In this document: positions 8,097 through 16,857 of the stretch, piece by piece
Layout of the letters: every line of letters starts with the position of its first letter
Position numbering within the stretch: position 1 is the stretch's first letter
Assembly: GCF_003688995.1 (NCBI RefSeq)
Contig: NZ_PENI01000002.1
Coordinates: forward strand, 1 to 64,000
Direction of reading: 5' to 3'
Source of the DNA: Streptomyces shenzhenensis
GTDB taxonomy: Bacteria; Actinomycetota; Actinomycetes; Streptomycetales; Streptomycetaceae
DNA: 64,000 bases
Made by a program: the position numbers and the translations under genes
Notes under the pieces: generated by a model
Told to the model about the DNA's origin: nothing
Seen by the model: the letters and a program-made list of their open reading frames with translations, nothing else
Databases searched by the model: none

Positions 8097-9488
8097 TCAG
8101 TGGCCGGTGGTGCCGCGTTCCTCGCGGATACGGGAGACCACCCGCGCCACTGCCTGCCGCACCGCCTCCGTCTCCGTCAGGAAGTGCCAGTAGTCGGGGT
8201 GGCGCCCCTCCAGCGTGCCGATCGCCCGTTCCAGCCGGGCCACCGAGTCGTCCAGCGGCCGGGCGTCCCGCGGATCCGGGGTGGCCCGGCCCGCCATGGC
8301 CAGCCGCTGCGCGTCCCGGATCGCGAACCGGGTCCGCTCGATCTCCCGCTGCGGATCCTTCTGCACGGCGTTCAGCCGCGTCAGCCGGTCACCGGCCGCC
8401 GACACCGCCTCGTCCGTGGTGTTCAGCAGCGCCCGCACGGTCGACAGCAGCGACGTCGCATCCGCCCAGCGCTGCGCGGACCGGGCCGCCTGCGCCTCCC
8501 GCAGCCTCGACTCGGCCTGCCGTACGTTCTCGGCGGCCTGCGCCGGCACCTGCTGGAGGTCCTGCCAGCAGGCCGCGGCGAACCGGCGGCGCAACTCGCT
8601 CAGCACCGGGTCGACCTGCCCGGCCCGGGTGGTCAGGGCCTGCGCCCGGGTCCGCAGGCTCACCAGCCGGTGGTCGATCTCGGCGGCCTTCTCCGGCAGC
8701 CGCTCCGCCTCGACCCGGATCGCCTCCGCCTCCCGCGCCACCCGCTCGGCCCGCTCCAGCGTCGGCTGCACCCCGTGCTGCCCGGCGCCCTGGTTCAGCC
8801 GGGTCAGCTCGGGGGAGAGCGCCGCGAGCCGGGCGGCGAGGTCGTCCGCCGTCAGCCCCGTACCGCGGACGGCGTCCAGCGCGTTCGAGGCGGCGAGCAG
8901 CGCCTGCCGGGCCCGTTCCACGGCGGGCGCCAGCCGGGCCAGCTGTGTCTCGGCCTTGCCGAGCAGCGGCCCGAGCCCGTCACCGAACCGGTCAAGGTCC
9001 TGCTTGACGCGGACCAGCTCCTCCTTGGCCGCGGTCAGCTCGCCGCGCGCCCGGGAGGCGACGGCGGCCTCCAGGTCGTCCCGGTCCAGGTCATGCGCGT
9101 CGACCGCCTCGATGTAGCGGTGGCTGGCCTCGTCGATGCGCCGGCCGAGCGCCTCGAAGTCGGCGACGGCACGCCGGGCCGCGGGGGAGTCGTCGACGGC
9201 CGTGATCGTCTCGATCGAGATCCTGAGGTCGCGCTGGGCCGTGTCCAGCTCGTAGAACGCGGCCGCGGCGGCGTCCTTCGCGGCCTGTGCCTCCGCCCGC
9301 TGGTTTTCCGCCCGCCCGCCGAACCAGCGCCGGGTGCCGCCGCCGGCGAACGCGCCCGGCACCGCGAGGGCGACGAGCACGGGCAGGCTCATCAGGGTGA
9401 GGACGTCCCGTAGGGCCGAGGTGCCGCGCCTGAGCCGTGTGAACGGCGGGTGCGGCTGCGATGGTGTCGTCGCCGGTGTCGCCGTCAC
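8097..9488 (-). CDS. Coiled-coil protein with one membrane segment
   Basis: A 463-residue protein of a conserved Streptomyces family without an assigned function. Residues about 25-50 (DVLTLMSLPVLVALAVPGAF) form one hydrophobic segment. The remaining 400 residues are almost entirely charged, Ala-rich helix with heptad character, such as EAQAAKDAAAAAFYELDTA and ERVAREAEAIRVEAERLPEK, i.e. a long coiled coil, probably cytoplasmic. Length and layout suggest a membrane-tethered scaffold or polar-growth-type filament, but that is speculation. The start is a GTG at 9488 with a GAGAGGGA ribosome site. Confidence 0.8.
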   Translation of the reverse strand: MTATPATTPSQPHPPFTRLRRGTSALRDVLTLMSLPVLVALAVPGAFAGGGTRRWFGGRAENQRAEAQAAKDAAAAAFYELDTAQRDLRISIETITAVDDSPAARRAVADFEALGRRIDEASHRYIEAVDAHDLDRDDLEAAVASRARGELTAAKEELVRVKQDLDRFGDGLGPLLGKAETQLARLAPAVERARQALLAASNALDAVRGTGLTADDLAARLAALSPELTRLNQGAGQHGVQPTLERAERVAREAEAIRVEAERLPEKAAEIDHRLVSLRTRAQALTTRAGQVDPVLSELRRRFAAACWQDLQQVPAQAAENVRQAESRLREAQAARSAQRWADATSLLSTVRALLNTTDEAVSAAGDRLTRLNAVQKDPQREIERTRFAIRDAQRLAMAGRATPDPRDARPLDDSVARLERAIGTLEGRHPDYWHFLTETEAVRQAVARVVSRIREERGTTGH

Positions 9489-9562
9489 ATCCCTCTCCCG
9501 TGCCGTGCTGCGTCCTGGGTGGTGTCATTGTCCCACCCGTAGAGGACGAACACACGGGCCGT

Positions 9563-9664
9563 TCAGTTCGCGGTTCGTACCGTGATCTTCCCGTCATGGG
9601 TGTGGGCGGCGATCGCATGGGCACTGGAGTCGTCGCGCGGCACGGACACGTCCACCGAGCCGTC
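9563..9664 (-). pseudogene. C-terminal stub of a DUF4097-type protein, cut at a repeat
   Basis: About 33 codons read DGSVDVSVPRDDSSAHAIA and then HTHDGKITVRTAN before the stop at 9563, which resembles the last strands of DUF4097 beta-solenoid proteins. Upstream on the same strand the reading frame runs directly into dispersed repeat sequence, with no trace of the remaining roughly 200 codons and no start codon or ribosome site. I read this as a gene whose 5' part was lost at a repeat boundary. The family call from so short a stub is tentative. Confidence 0.5.
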
Positions 9665-9669
9665 GCCTG

Positions 9670-9950
9670 CGGCAGCGTGGTGGCGCGCGGGCCCGGGGTG
9701 CCCCCGTATGCCGTCCAGTGGCTGCGGCAGCGTCGTGGTTGATCGCGCAGTTCCTCGCGCCCCTTCGGGGCGCTGCACCGAACCGGCGGAGCAGGGTCGG
9801 GGGCCGCTGCGGGGTGCCTTCGGCTGCGGCAGCGTGGTGGCGTGCGGGCCTGGGGTGCCCCTGTATGCCGTTCAGCGGCTGCGGCGGCGTCGTGGTTGAT
9901 CGCGCAGTTCCCCGCGCCCCTTCAGGGCGCTGCACCGAAAGGCTGCGGAC
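9670..9950 (-). repeat. Two dispersed repeat copies upstream of the DUF4097 stub
   Basis: On the minus strand two copies (cores near 9911-9945 and 9750-9780) carry the GGGGCGCGGGGAACTGCGCG or GGGGCGCGAGGAACTGCGCG core, ATCAACCACGACG and CCGCAGCC tails, and an extended tail GACGGCAT-GGGGGCACCCC. No gene of normal composition is seen between 9665 and 10088, so the roughly 420-bp gap is repeat plus the tRNA promoter region. Confidence 0.8.
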
Positions 9951-10044
9951 GGTGCTGGTCCACTCCGTCGCTAGGGATTCGTGCCTCTCGCGACGATCCT
10001 GCCCACTACCGCATCGACGGTGGGGATAACCCCTGAATACGGGT

Positions 10045-10075
10045 TTGCGGCGCACCGTCGTCGGCAATGTAGGCT
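10045..10075 (+). promoter_or_regulatory. Possible tRNA-Val promoter
   Basis: TTGCGG (10045-10050) and TAGGCT (10070-10075) lie upstream of the tRNA at 10089, with the -10 13 bases before the mature 5' end. The hexamers suit a vegetative sigma factor but the 19-bp spacer is longer than ideal. Confidence 0.35.
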
Positions 10076-10088
10076 GTCGACTCGATCG

Positions 10089-10160
<72 letters not shown>

Positions 10161-10165
10161 CCGTC

Positions 10166-10201
10166 CGACGGCTCCTTGGAGATGACTCCGAGGGGCCGTC
10201 G
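10166..10201 (+). terminator. Terminator hairpin after tRNA-Val
   Basis: Arms 10166-10181 and 10186-10201 form a 16-bp stem (two G-U pairs) closed by the 4-nt loop ATGA. It starts 5 bases after the tRNA and is the likely 3' processing and termination signal. Confidence 0.8.
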
Positions 10202-10281
10202 TCGTGGGTGCGGGTGTTTTCTGGACCCCGCCTCGCGGGTCGAACCGGGGCTTCGCCGGGTCCCGCCTACCATCCGTGTAC

Positions 10282-10521
10282 GTGGCAGACATCCCCGATC
10301 GGCTCATCGCACTGGAACGTACCGCCGAGGAAGAGCGGGCGAAGCTCGCCGGGCTCAGCGGCGACGACTACGACGCACAGTGGCGCCGTTGGCGCGAGGC
10401 GGCCGAGGCCGCGCAGACGGCGATCACCGAGCACGCCAAGGCGACCGAGGCCAACCGGCACGAGGTGGAACAGGCCGTGAAGAGGGCCGTCCGGCACGGC
10501 GAGGAGGACCCGGCGGAGTGA
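10282..10521 (+). CDS. Small conserved helical protein
   Basis: A 79-residue hydrophilic protein, VADIPDRLIALERTAEEER onward, almost wholly charged helix and probably a short coiled coil. I choose the GTG at 10282, since upstream codons overlap the region after the tRNA terminator and have non-coding composition. It is followed 45 bases later by another small gene on the same strand. I do not recognise a named family; no function can be assigned. Confidence 0.6.
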   Translation: MADIPDRLIALERTAEEERAKLAGLSGDDYDAQWRRWREAAEAAQTAITEHAKATEANRHEVEQAVKRAVRHGEEDPAE

Positions 10522-10566
10522 GCGGCCCGCGGTGCGTCCGCCCGCACGCGGGGAGAGTGTGGAGAC

Positions 10567-10782
10567 ATGGCCGGCTCGAAACCCGTGGTGATCTATCCGC
10601 CCGACGAGGAGGGCGGCCGGCGGGTGCGCGTGGACGGGGAGATCCTCGGGCGCGCGTTCAGCGTCCAGGACATAGCCCGCTTCATGCAGCAGGCCGGCCT
10701 GCAGGGCTGGGACGAGATGGACGTGGTCAGGTCATCCCTGATCGACTGGCGAGGCGGCGGCCCCACAGTGTGGACACCCTGA
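10567..10782 (+). CDS. Small conserved protein of unknown function
   Basis: A 71-residue protein with VVIYPPDEEGGRRVRVDGE, then LGRAFSVQDIARFMQQAG and GWDEMDVVRSSLIDWRGGG. It looks like a compact globular domain with a conserved Trp-containing end. GGGGAGAGTGTGGAGAC lies upstream of the ATG. It probably forms a unit with the gene at 10282. A dispersed repeat copy starts within about 12 bases of the stop. Confidence 0.65.
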   Translation: MAGSKPVVIYPPDEEGGRRVRVDGEILGRAFSVQDIARFMQQAGLQGWDEMDVVRSSLIDWRGGGPTVWTP

Positions 10783-10789
10783 AGAAGAT

Positions 10790-10850
10790 CATCGCCCTGA
10801 AGGGGCGCGGGGAACTGCGCGACCGGCCACGACGCACCCGCAGCCGACCG
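10790..10850 (+). repeat. Dispersed repeat copy
   Basis: CCCTGAAGGGGCGCGGGG, AACTGCGCGACCGGCCACG and ACGCACCCGCAGCC follow the stop of the small gene at 10782 in the sense direction. The segment to about 10893 shows no gene. Confidence 0.85.
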
Positions 10851-10893
10851 ACGACCGCATCCCGCCCAGCCCAGCGGAGCGCTTGGCTGGGGA

Positions 10894-11219
10894 TCACAGG
10901 CCATGACGCCGCTCGCCCAAGACCCGTTCGCAGACGCGGGCCTCGGACGCGGGCGAGAAGGGGTCGCGGTGAGCGCGGAGCGCCTGGTGGGTGTCCTCGG
11001 CGATAGCAGGTCACCGGGCGGGACCCCGTCACGGGAAAGGAAGCCGTGCATGAGCGCCGCCGGTGCGTTCCGCGGCCGGCCGCTGTCGATCACCAGCACC
11101 GACCGTCGGGCGCGCCCGAGCATGAGCGCCGCGCTCAAGCCGGCCGGGCCCGCGCCGACTACCGCGACGTCGTACCGATCACCGCTGCTGACCTGGGGAC
11201 TTCGGGTCACCGTGACCAC
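10894..11219 (-). pseudogene. Remnant of an FAD-dependent thioredoxin-reductase-like oxidoreductase
   Basis: The first part is a clear FAD-binding N-terminus: YDVAVVGAGPAGLSAALML, then ARRSVLVIDSGRPRNAPA and HGFLSRDGVPPGDLL. After about 65 codons the frame changes and a different frame gives about 37 codons, AIAEDTHQALRAHRDPFSPA onward, ending in RHGL at 10896. The middle of the usual 300-residue enzyme (NADPH domain and redox site) is missing, so this looks like an internal deletion joining the two ends. It diverges from an XRE-cupin regulator, a common partnership for this enzyme class. I start it at the GTG at 11219. That the second fragment is the same gene's C-terminus is inferred from position and composition. 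Confidence 0.65.
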
Positions 11220-11299
11220 CTCCGACGCCAAGGTGCGTCCATTTCGGCAATCGGGCAAAGTTCTTTGCTGAAAACGCAAACCGCGGGCACAGTGAACGT

Positions 11300-11896
11300 A
11301 TGAGCGACGACTTCGATGCGGTGCTGGCCGCGGTCGGACCGCGGCTGCGCGAGCTGCGCCGCCGCCGCGGTATCACCCTGACCGCGCTGTCGGAGACCAC
11401 CGGCATTCCGATCAGCACGCTGTCCCGACTGGAGTCCGGGCACCGCAAACCGGGCCTGGAACTCCTGCTGCCCCTGGCCAGGGCCTACCAGGTGCCGGTC
11501 GATGAGTTGATCGGCGCTCCGGCCGACCTCGATCCCCGGGTGTATCCGCAGCCGTTCACCCGCAACGGCATGACCGTCGTGCCGCTGACGCGCAAACCCG
11601 GCGGACTGCAGGCGTTCAAGCACATCCTGCCCGCCGGCCTGACCGACGGCCGTGAACCCGACCCCCGCTCGCACGAGGGCTATCACTGGCTGTACGTCCT
11701 GCGCGGCCGCCTCCGCGTCGTACTCGGCGACAAGGACTTCATCCTCACCGAGGGCGAGGTCGCCGAATTCGACACCCACCTCCCGCACTGGTTCGGCAAC
11801 GCCGACGAACACCCCGTGGAATTCCTCAGCATCCTCGGCCCCCAGGGCGAACGCGTCCACATCAGAGCCAGCTACCGCCCCGACGACCCCCGCTGA
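11300..11896 (+). CDS. XRE-family regulator with C-terminal cupin domain
   Basis: A 198-residue transcription factor. Residues about 12-68 are a lambda-repressor-like helix-turn-helix (LRELRRRRGITLTALSETTG then ISTLSRLESGHRKPGLELL), and about 110-190 a small cupin barrel with HEGYHWLYVLRGRLRVVLG and LTEGEVAEFDTHLPHWF, which may bind a small ligand or metal. The architecture is that of SutR/PuuR-like regulators. It is divergent from a broken FAD oxidoreductase gene across an 80-bp gap, its likely original target. Confidence 0.87.
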   Translation: MSDDFDAVLAAVGPRLRELRRRRGITLTALSETTGIPISTLSRLESGHRKPGLELLLPLARAYQVPVDELIGAPADLDPRVYPQPFTRNGMTVVPLTRKPGGLQAFKHILPAGLTDGREPDPRSHEGYHWLYVLRGRLRVVLGDKDFILTEGEVAEFDTHLPHWFGNADEHPVEFLSILGPQGERVHIRASYRPDDPR

Positions 11897-11953
11897 ACCA
11901 CCTCGACGATATCCAGTGGCTACGGCGGCGGGAGATCGGGAGAATTCCTGATC

Positions 11954-12601
11954 ATGAGCCTGATATCCCACTGGCCGCTTGCCGGACTGCGGTTGACCAC
12001 CCCGCGGCTGGAACTGCGGTTGCCGAATCCGGACGAGCTCGCCGCGTTGGCTTCTCTGGCCGCGGAAGGCGTACACGACCCGGCCGTGCAGCCGTTCACG
12101 GTCGCGTGGACCGACGTCGCGCCCGAGCAGCGGGCGCGGAGCGTCCTGCAGTACCACTGGCGCTGCTGGGGCGAGTGGCAGCCGGAGAACTGGGAGCTGA
12201 ACCTCGTGGCGCTGCAGGACGGCGTCGTCGTGGGCACGCAGGGCATCGGTGCGCGGGACTTCGCGATACGCCGTGAAGTGCACACCGGCTCCTGGCTCGG
12301 CAGGAGACACCACCGCCGGGGCCTGGGCACCGAGATGCGTGCCGCGGTTCTCCACCTGGCCTTCGCCGGACTCTCGGCACGGCACGCCGTCTCCGGCGCA
12401 TACGCGGACAACACGGCTTCGCTGGGGGTGTCGCGCAAGCTGGGGTACCGCGACGACGGCATCGAGCATCACGTCGTACGTGCCGAGTCCGCCGTACTCC
12501 GCAGGCTCCGCCTCACCCCGGAACAGTGGCGAGAGCACCGACAGGCCCCGGTGAAGACAGCGGGCCTACAGGAGTGCCTCCCCTGGTTCGGCCTGGACTG
12601 A
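11954..12601 (+). CDS. GNAT family N-acetyltransferase (RimJ/RimL type)
   Basis: A 215-residue GCN5-related acetyltransferase transferring acetyl from acetyl-CoA to an amine, probably a protein N-terminus or small molecule. LRLTTPRLELRLPNPDEL is the typical RimJ/RimL opening, GTQGIGARDFAIRREV the beta4 region, HHRRGLGTEMRAAVLHLAF the pyrophosphate-binding RRxGxGT-like loop, and NTASLGVSRKLGYRDDGI the C-terminal signature. It ends 10 bases from a convergent HAD gene. The substrate is unknown. Confidence 0.85.
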   Translation: MSLISHWPLAGLRLTTPRLELRLPNPDELAALASLAAEGVHDPAVQPFTVAWTDVAPEQRARSVLQYHWRCWGEWQPENWELNLVALQDGVVVGTQGIGARDFAIRREVHTGSWLGRRHHRRGLGTEMRAAVLHLAFAGLSARHAVSGAYADNTASLGVSRKLGYRDDGIEHHVVRAESAVLRRLRLTPEQWREHRQAPVKTAGLQECLPWFGLD

Positions 12602-12611
12602 CCGCACGACG

Positions 12612-13268
12612 TCAGCCGATGTGGACTTGGATCGTGCCGTCTTGCGCCTGCTCCGGGCGTACTTGGGTCAGGTCGTTCACCATGACGTCCGGCTTGTGCA
12701 CCCAGGCGCGCGGGCCCACTCCCACGACCCGCATGCCCGCGGCGCGCCCCGCGGCGATTCCCGCTCCGGAGTCCTCGAAGACCAGGCAGTCGGCGGGCGC
12801 GACGCCGAGTTCCGCGGCGCCCTTCAGGAAGCCCTCGGGGTCGGGCTTGCTCGCGCCGACCGACTCGGCGGTGACGCGGATGTCCGGCAGGTCCAGCCCG
12901 GCGGCGGCCATCCGCGCCGTGGACAGGGCCACGTCGGCGGAGGTCACGAGGGCGTGCGGCAGCCCGCGCAGGGCCCGCAGGAAGGCGCCCGCGCCGGGGA
13001 TCTCGACGACGCCGTCCACGTCGGCGGTCTCCTCGGCGAGCATGCGGGCGTTGTCGGCGAGGTTGTGCTCGACCGGCCGGTGGGGCAGCAGGACGGCCAT
13101 CGAGGCGTGCCCCTGGCGGCCGTGCACGACCTTCATCACCTCGTCGCCGGCCAGCCCGTGCCGCTCGGCCCAGCGCCGCCAGATGCGTTCCACGACGGCG
13201 TCGGAGTTGACGAGCGTGCCGTCCATGTCGAGCAGCAGGGCGCGGGCGGTGAGGGCGGTGGGCGGCAT
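12612..13268 (-). CDS. HAD-IA family phosphatase (sugar-phosphatase-like)
   Basis: A 218-residue HAD subfamily IA hydrolase. Motif I LLLDMDGTLVNSDAVVER holds the nucleophile and acid/base Asp residues, motif II is ALVTSAD, the Lys of motif III is in VGASKPDPEGFL, and motif IV is CLVFEDSGAGIAAGRAAGM. The small alpha-helical cap (about residues 20-85, with HGRQGHASM) resembles that of 2-deoxyglucose-6-phosphate and glycerol-phosphate phosphatases. I start at 13268 (MPPTALTARALLLDMDG) rather than 53 codons upstream, because the extra codons have non-coding composition. Confidence 0.88.
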   Translation of the reverse strand: MPPTALTARALLLDMDGTLVNSDAVVERIWRRWAERHGLAGDEVMKVVHGRQGHASMAVLLPHRPVEHNLADNARMLAEETADVDGVVEIPGAGAFLRALRGLPHALVTSADVALSTARMAAAGLDLPDIRVTAESVGASKPDPEGFLKGAAELGVAPADCLVFEDSGAGIAAGRAAGMRVVGVGPRAWVHKPDVMVNDLTQVRPEQAQDGTIQVHIG

Positions 13269-13826
13269 GGGCAGCTCCAAGGCGGCAGGGGTGGCAGGAG
13301 CCGGGATGTCGGTCGGGCCCCCGCAGGGACAAGGCGGCCCCGCCCGCCGGTCAGGGTAAACGGGCGGGAGCCACTTTGTTTCTCTACGGTACAAAACGCT
13401 TCGCGATCCCGCCACCGCCCCCGCCAACCGTTCACCAGCCGTTCAGCTCGCCCGACACCTCCGGGCGCCCTACGCCGCGGCGTCCCGGTGATCCGGCCGG
13501 GCTGACGCCGCCTGGGCACCCCGGGATGTCCGTCCGGGTCGGCGTGACCATCGGCTTGTCCGTCGCCTGGGCACCCCCGGCCCCGAGGGTACCGAGATCG
13601 TCGCCCTGGCCAGGGTGCGGCGGTGCGGGACGAGGCCGGGGGTGCCTGTCGACGTGGGCGACGATGGCGTGCCGGTCGAGGAGCCGGCAGCCGTACGGGG
13701 TCCCGGCGGCGCGGGCCCGCCCGTGCGGCCGGCTGGGCCCGACGGCATCGTCCGCCCAGACTGAGTCCCACCGCTCCCGCTCGGCCGAGCCGCATGGCTC
13801 CTGTCAGGCCGAGCCCTGCGGCTCCT

Positions 13827-14240
13827 GGTTGGGCGTCCCCGCTGTTCGCCAGACTGAACTGCACTGCTCCCCCTCGACCTTGCTCCGCGGCTTCTGCCGG
13901 GCTGAGCCCTACGCTCCGGCCCGGCTGGGCCGCATGGCTTCCGTCTGGCCGAGCCCTGCGGCTCTCGGTTGGGTGTCCCCGCTGTTCCCTGTCCGACTGA
14001 ACCGCACTGCTTCCGCTCAGCCTCGCCCGTGGCTTCCGTCGGGTTGAGTCCCACCGTTTCTGTCCGATCGGGCCGCATGGCTCGCGGTTGGGTGTCCCCG
14101 CTGCTCCCTGTCCGACTGAACCGCACCGCTTCCGCTCGACCTCGCCCCGCAGCGTCTGCCGGGCTGAGCCCCACGCTCCGGCCCGGCTGGGCTGCATGGC
14201 TCCTGTCCGGCCGAGCCGCACCGCTCCCGCTAGGCCGAGT
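13827..14240. repeat. Imperfect tandem repeat, about 119-150 bp units, in a 1.25-kb gene-free tract
   Basis: Between the HAD start (13268) and the nuclease start (14519) I find no convincing gene. From 13827 three long units begin with GGTTGGGCGTCCCCGCTG-type sequence at 13827, 13967 and 14086. Each continues with GACTGAACCGCACTGCT, CCGGGCTGAGCCCTACGCTC and GGCCGCATGGCTCC variants; the same short words recur from about 13760. Reading frames stay open on both strands only because of the composition. The flanks (13380-13760 and 14245-14518) look like spacer and promoter DNA. Confidence 0.65.
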
Positions 14241-14518
14241 CCAAGGGTTTCGTCCGACCCAGCCGCGCAGCGACCGCACCCTCGGCAGCCGAACCCCGTC
14301 GTTCCCGGCTGGAGTTCGGTTCGAGGGGTGAGCCCATCCGCCCGGCGGTGAAGAAGAAGGGCGCACCGGGCCGTCGGACGTAGCAAAAATCGGCCCGCAC
14401 CTTGCTGTGTCATGTACGTGTCATTAGCTTCTTACCCGACACACACCTGCGCGCAACGCGGGACCGCGAGCATTCCCTCGCTCGCACCCCAACGCCCTCA
14501 CCCTCCAAGGGAGTTCGC

Positions 14519-15163
14519 ATGGCCAAGTTCTACGCGCGTCGACAGGTCAGCATACTCGCCGCGCTCACCGGTCTCATAGCCTCCGTCGCGCTCTTCAACT
14601 CCCCGACCGCCTCCGCCGCCCTCCCCACCCCGGTCAGCGGCGCCACCGCCCGCAGCTACCTCGCGCAGCTCACCGTCGCCACGGAGAACCGCACCGGCTA
14701 CAGCCGCGACCTCTTCCCCCACTGGATCACCATCAGCGGCACCTGCAACACCCGCGAGACGGTCCTCAAGCGCGACGGCTCGAACGTCACCACCGACTCC
14801 TCCTGCGCCGCCACCAGCGGCAGCTGGTACTCCCCGTACGACGGCGCCACCTGGAGCGCCGCCTCCGACGTCGACATCGACCACGTCGTCCCGCTCGCCG
14901 AGGCCTGGGACTCCGGCGCGAGCAAGTGGACCACCGCCCAGCGCCAGGCGTTCGCCAACGACCTGACCCGCCCGCAGCTCATCGCCGTCACCGACAACGT
15001 GAACCAGGCGAAGGGCGACAAGGACCCGGCCGAGTGGATGCCGTCCCGCACCGCTTACCGCTGCACGTACGTCCGCGCCTGGGTCCAGGTGAAGTACTAC
15101 TACAACCTCTCCGTCGACTCCGCCGAGAAGAGCGCGCTCACCAGCTACCTCAGCGGCTGCTGA
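14519..15163 (+). CDS. Secreted HNH-type endonuclease (GmrSD-like DUF1524 fold)
   Basis: A 214-residue exported protein. The N-terminus MAKFYARRQVSILAALTG begins a Sec signal peptide ending around ASAALP. The mature part holds VDIDHVVPLAEAWDSGA, the His-containing core of the HNH motif, and LIAVTDNVNQAKGDKDPAEW, which supplies the Asn and second-shell residues; two cysteine pairs (GTCNTRE/SSCAATS and YRCTYV/LSGC) suit an extracellular protein. Proteins of this type are predicted secreted nucleases, perhaps for DNA scavenging. Start 14519 is preceded by AAGGGAG. It is followed 65 bp later by a secreted-type phosphatase gene. Confidence 0.88.
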   Translation: MAKFYARRQVSILAALTGLIASVALFNSPTASAALPTPVSGATARSYLAQLTVATENRTGYSRDLFPHWITISGTCNTRETVLKRDGSNVTTDSSCAATSGSWYSPYDGATWSAASDVDIDHVVPLAEAWDSGASKWTTAQRQAFANDLTRPQLIAVTDNVNQAKGDKDPAEWMPSRTAYRCTYVRAWVQVKYYYNLSVDSAEKSALTSYLSGC

Positions 15164-15228
15164 TCGCCGGAACCGCCCCGCTCGCCTCCGTCGTTCCGTA
15201 CCGTACGGGACGACGGAGGAGGGTGATC

Positions 15229-16857
15229 GTGGCCGAACTGCGCCTGGGACCACTGCTGAGGTACGCCGACGGCGCGTCCGCGACCGTCTGGGTCGAGGCG
15301 AGCCGGCCGTGCGCCGCCGAGGTGCGCTGCGCCGACGGCGCGGGCGGCACGGCCCCCACCTTCCAGGTGGCGGGCCATCACTACGCCCTGGTCACGGTGA
15401 CCGGGCTCACCCCGGGCACCTCGGCGGCGTACGAGGTGTTCCTGGACGGCACGCGTGTGTGGCCGTTGCCCGACTCGCCCTTCCCGCCCTCCGAGATCCG
15501 CACGCGCACCGCGGGCGACACCGTACGCATGGCCTTCGGTTCCTGCCGCTGGGCCGCGCCCCCGGCCGACGGGCACGACCGGGTCGGACCCGACGCGCTG
15601 AACGCGCTCGCCGCCCGGCTTGCCGCCGACCCGGCCGGCGAACGCCCCGACGTCCTGCTGCTGTTGGGCGACCAGGTGTACGCCGACGAGACCTCCGCCG
15701 CGATCCGGCGCCGCCTCGCCGCCCGCCGCGACCTGAGCGATCCCCCGGGCAGCGAGGTCGCGGACTACGAGGAGTACACCTGGCTCTACTACGAGTCCTG
15801 GCTCGACCCCGAGGTGCGCTGGCTGCTGTCCACCGTGCCCAGCTGCATGATCTTCGACGATCACGACGTGATCGACGACTGGAACACCTCCGCCGCCTGG
15901 CTCGCCGACATGCGGACCACCGACTGGTGGCAGGAGCGGCTGCTGAGCGGCCTGATGTCGTACTGGGTCCACCAGCACCTGGGCAATCTGTCCCCGGCCG
16001 AACTCGCCGCCGACCCGCTGTACGCGGCCGTGCGCGAGACCCCCGACGCCACCGACGTGCTGCGGGCCTTCGCCGCCACCGCCGACACCGACCCCGCCTC
16101 GGTCCGCTGGAGCTACCGCCGCGACTTCGGCCGGGTCCGGCTGCTGATGGTGGACACCCGGGCCGCCCGGGTGCTCGACGAGGACGGCCGCGCGATGCTC
16201 GATCCGGGTGAGGCGGCCTGGCTGCGTGAGCAGGCGCTGGCCGACCCCGGCTCCTGCGATCACCTGCTGATCGGCAGCTCGCTGCCCTGGCTGCTGCCGC
16301 ACCTGGTGCACGACGCCGAGACCTGGGACGCGGCGCTGTGCCGGGGCGAACGCGGGGCCCGCTGGGCGCGGTTCGGCGAGGACCTGCGCCGCCGCGCCGA
16401 CCTGGAGCACTGGGCGGCTTTCCCGGAGTCCTTCGCCGCGCTGGCCGCCCTGCTCGCCGAGGCCGGCTCCGGGCCCGGCGCGCCCGCGACGGTCTTCATC
16501 CTGTCTGGGGACGTCCACCACGCCTACGTCGCCGAACCGTCCTGGCCGGCCGGCCCGCCCGACGCCCGGGTCCTGCAGCTCACCTGCTCGCCGGTGCACA
16601 ACTCCATCCCGCTCTCGATCCGCCTCGGCTTCCGCTTCGGCTGGAGCGCGGCGGCCCGGGTCCTGGGCCGCCGGTTCATCCGGCACGGCCGCTGCCCGAA
16701 GCCGCCGGTCGACTGGCGCAGGACGGGCGGGCCCTGGTTCGGCAATCAGCTCATGACGCTGACCCTGGGCGGGCGTTCGGCCCGACTGCGGCTGGAACGG
16801 GCCCGCCGGGACGGAAGCCTGACAACCGTGAAGGAGTCACTTCTGACGGGTCCGTGA
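15229..16857 (+). CDS. PhoD-like metallophosphatase
   Basis: A 542-residue alkaline phosphatase D family protein. It has an N-terminal Fn3-like strand domain (VTGLTPGTSAAYEVF near residue 60), then MAFGSCRW near 103, LLLGDQVYADE near 143, IFDDHDVIDDWN near 208, and SGDVHHAYVAEPSW near 425, which together give the metal ligands. No Tat signal is visible; classical PhoD has one, so this may be a cytoplasmic or atypically exported paralog. I choose GTG 15229 with GGAGGAGGG upstream. Its last 50 bases recur twice, diverged, in the following 250 bp. Confidence 0.87.
   Translation: MAELRLGPLLRYADGASATVWVEASRPCAAEVRCADGAGGTAPTFQVAGHHYALVTVTGLTPGTSAAYEVFLDGTRVWPLPDSPFPPSEIRTRTAGDTVRMAFGSCRWAAPPADGHDRVGPDALNALAARLAADPAGERPDVLLLLGDQVYADETSAAIRRRLAARRDLSDPPGSEVADYEEYTWLYYESWLDPEVRWLLSTVPSCMIFDDHDVIDDWNTSAAWLADMRTTDWWQERLLSGLMSYWVHQHLGNLSPAELAADPLYAAVRETPDATDVLRAFAATADTDPASVRWSYRRDFGRVRLLMVDTRAARVLDEDGRAMLDPGEAAWLREQALADPGSCDHLLIGSSLPWLLPHLVHDAETWDAALCRGERGARWARFGEDLRRRADLEHWAAFPESFAALAALLAEAGSGPGAPATVFILSGDVHHAYVAEPSWPAGPPDARVLQLTCSPVHNSIPLSIRLGFRFGWSAAARVLGRRFIRHGRCPKPPVDWRRTGGPWFGNQLMTLTLGGRSARLRLERARRDGSLTTVKESLLTGP

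Noticed and set aside
13436..13740. Minus-strand frame ending near 13436 (LDRHAIVAHVDRHPRPRPAP)
   Set aside because: Locally gene-like, but it has no start or family match and merges into the degenerate repeat; left as gene-free DNA.
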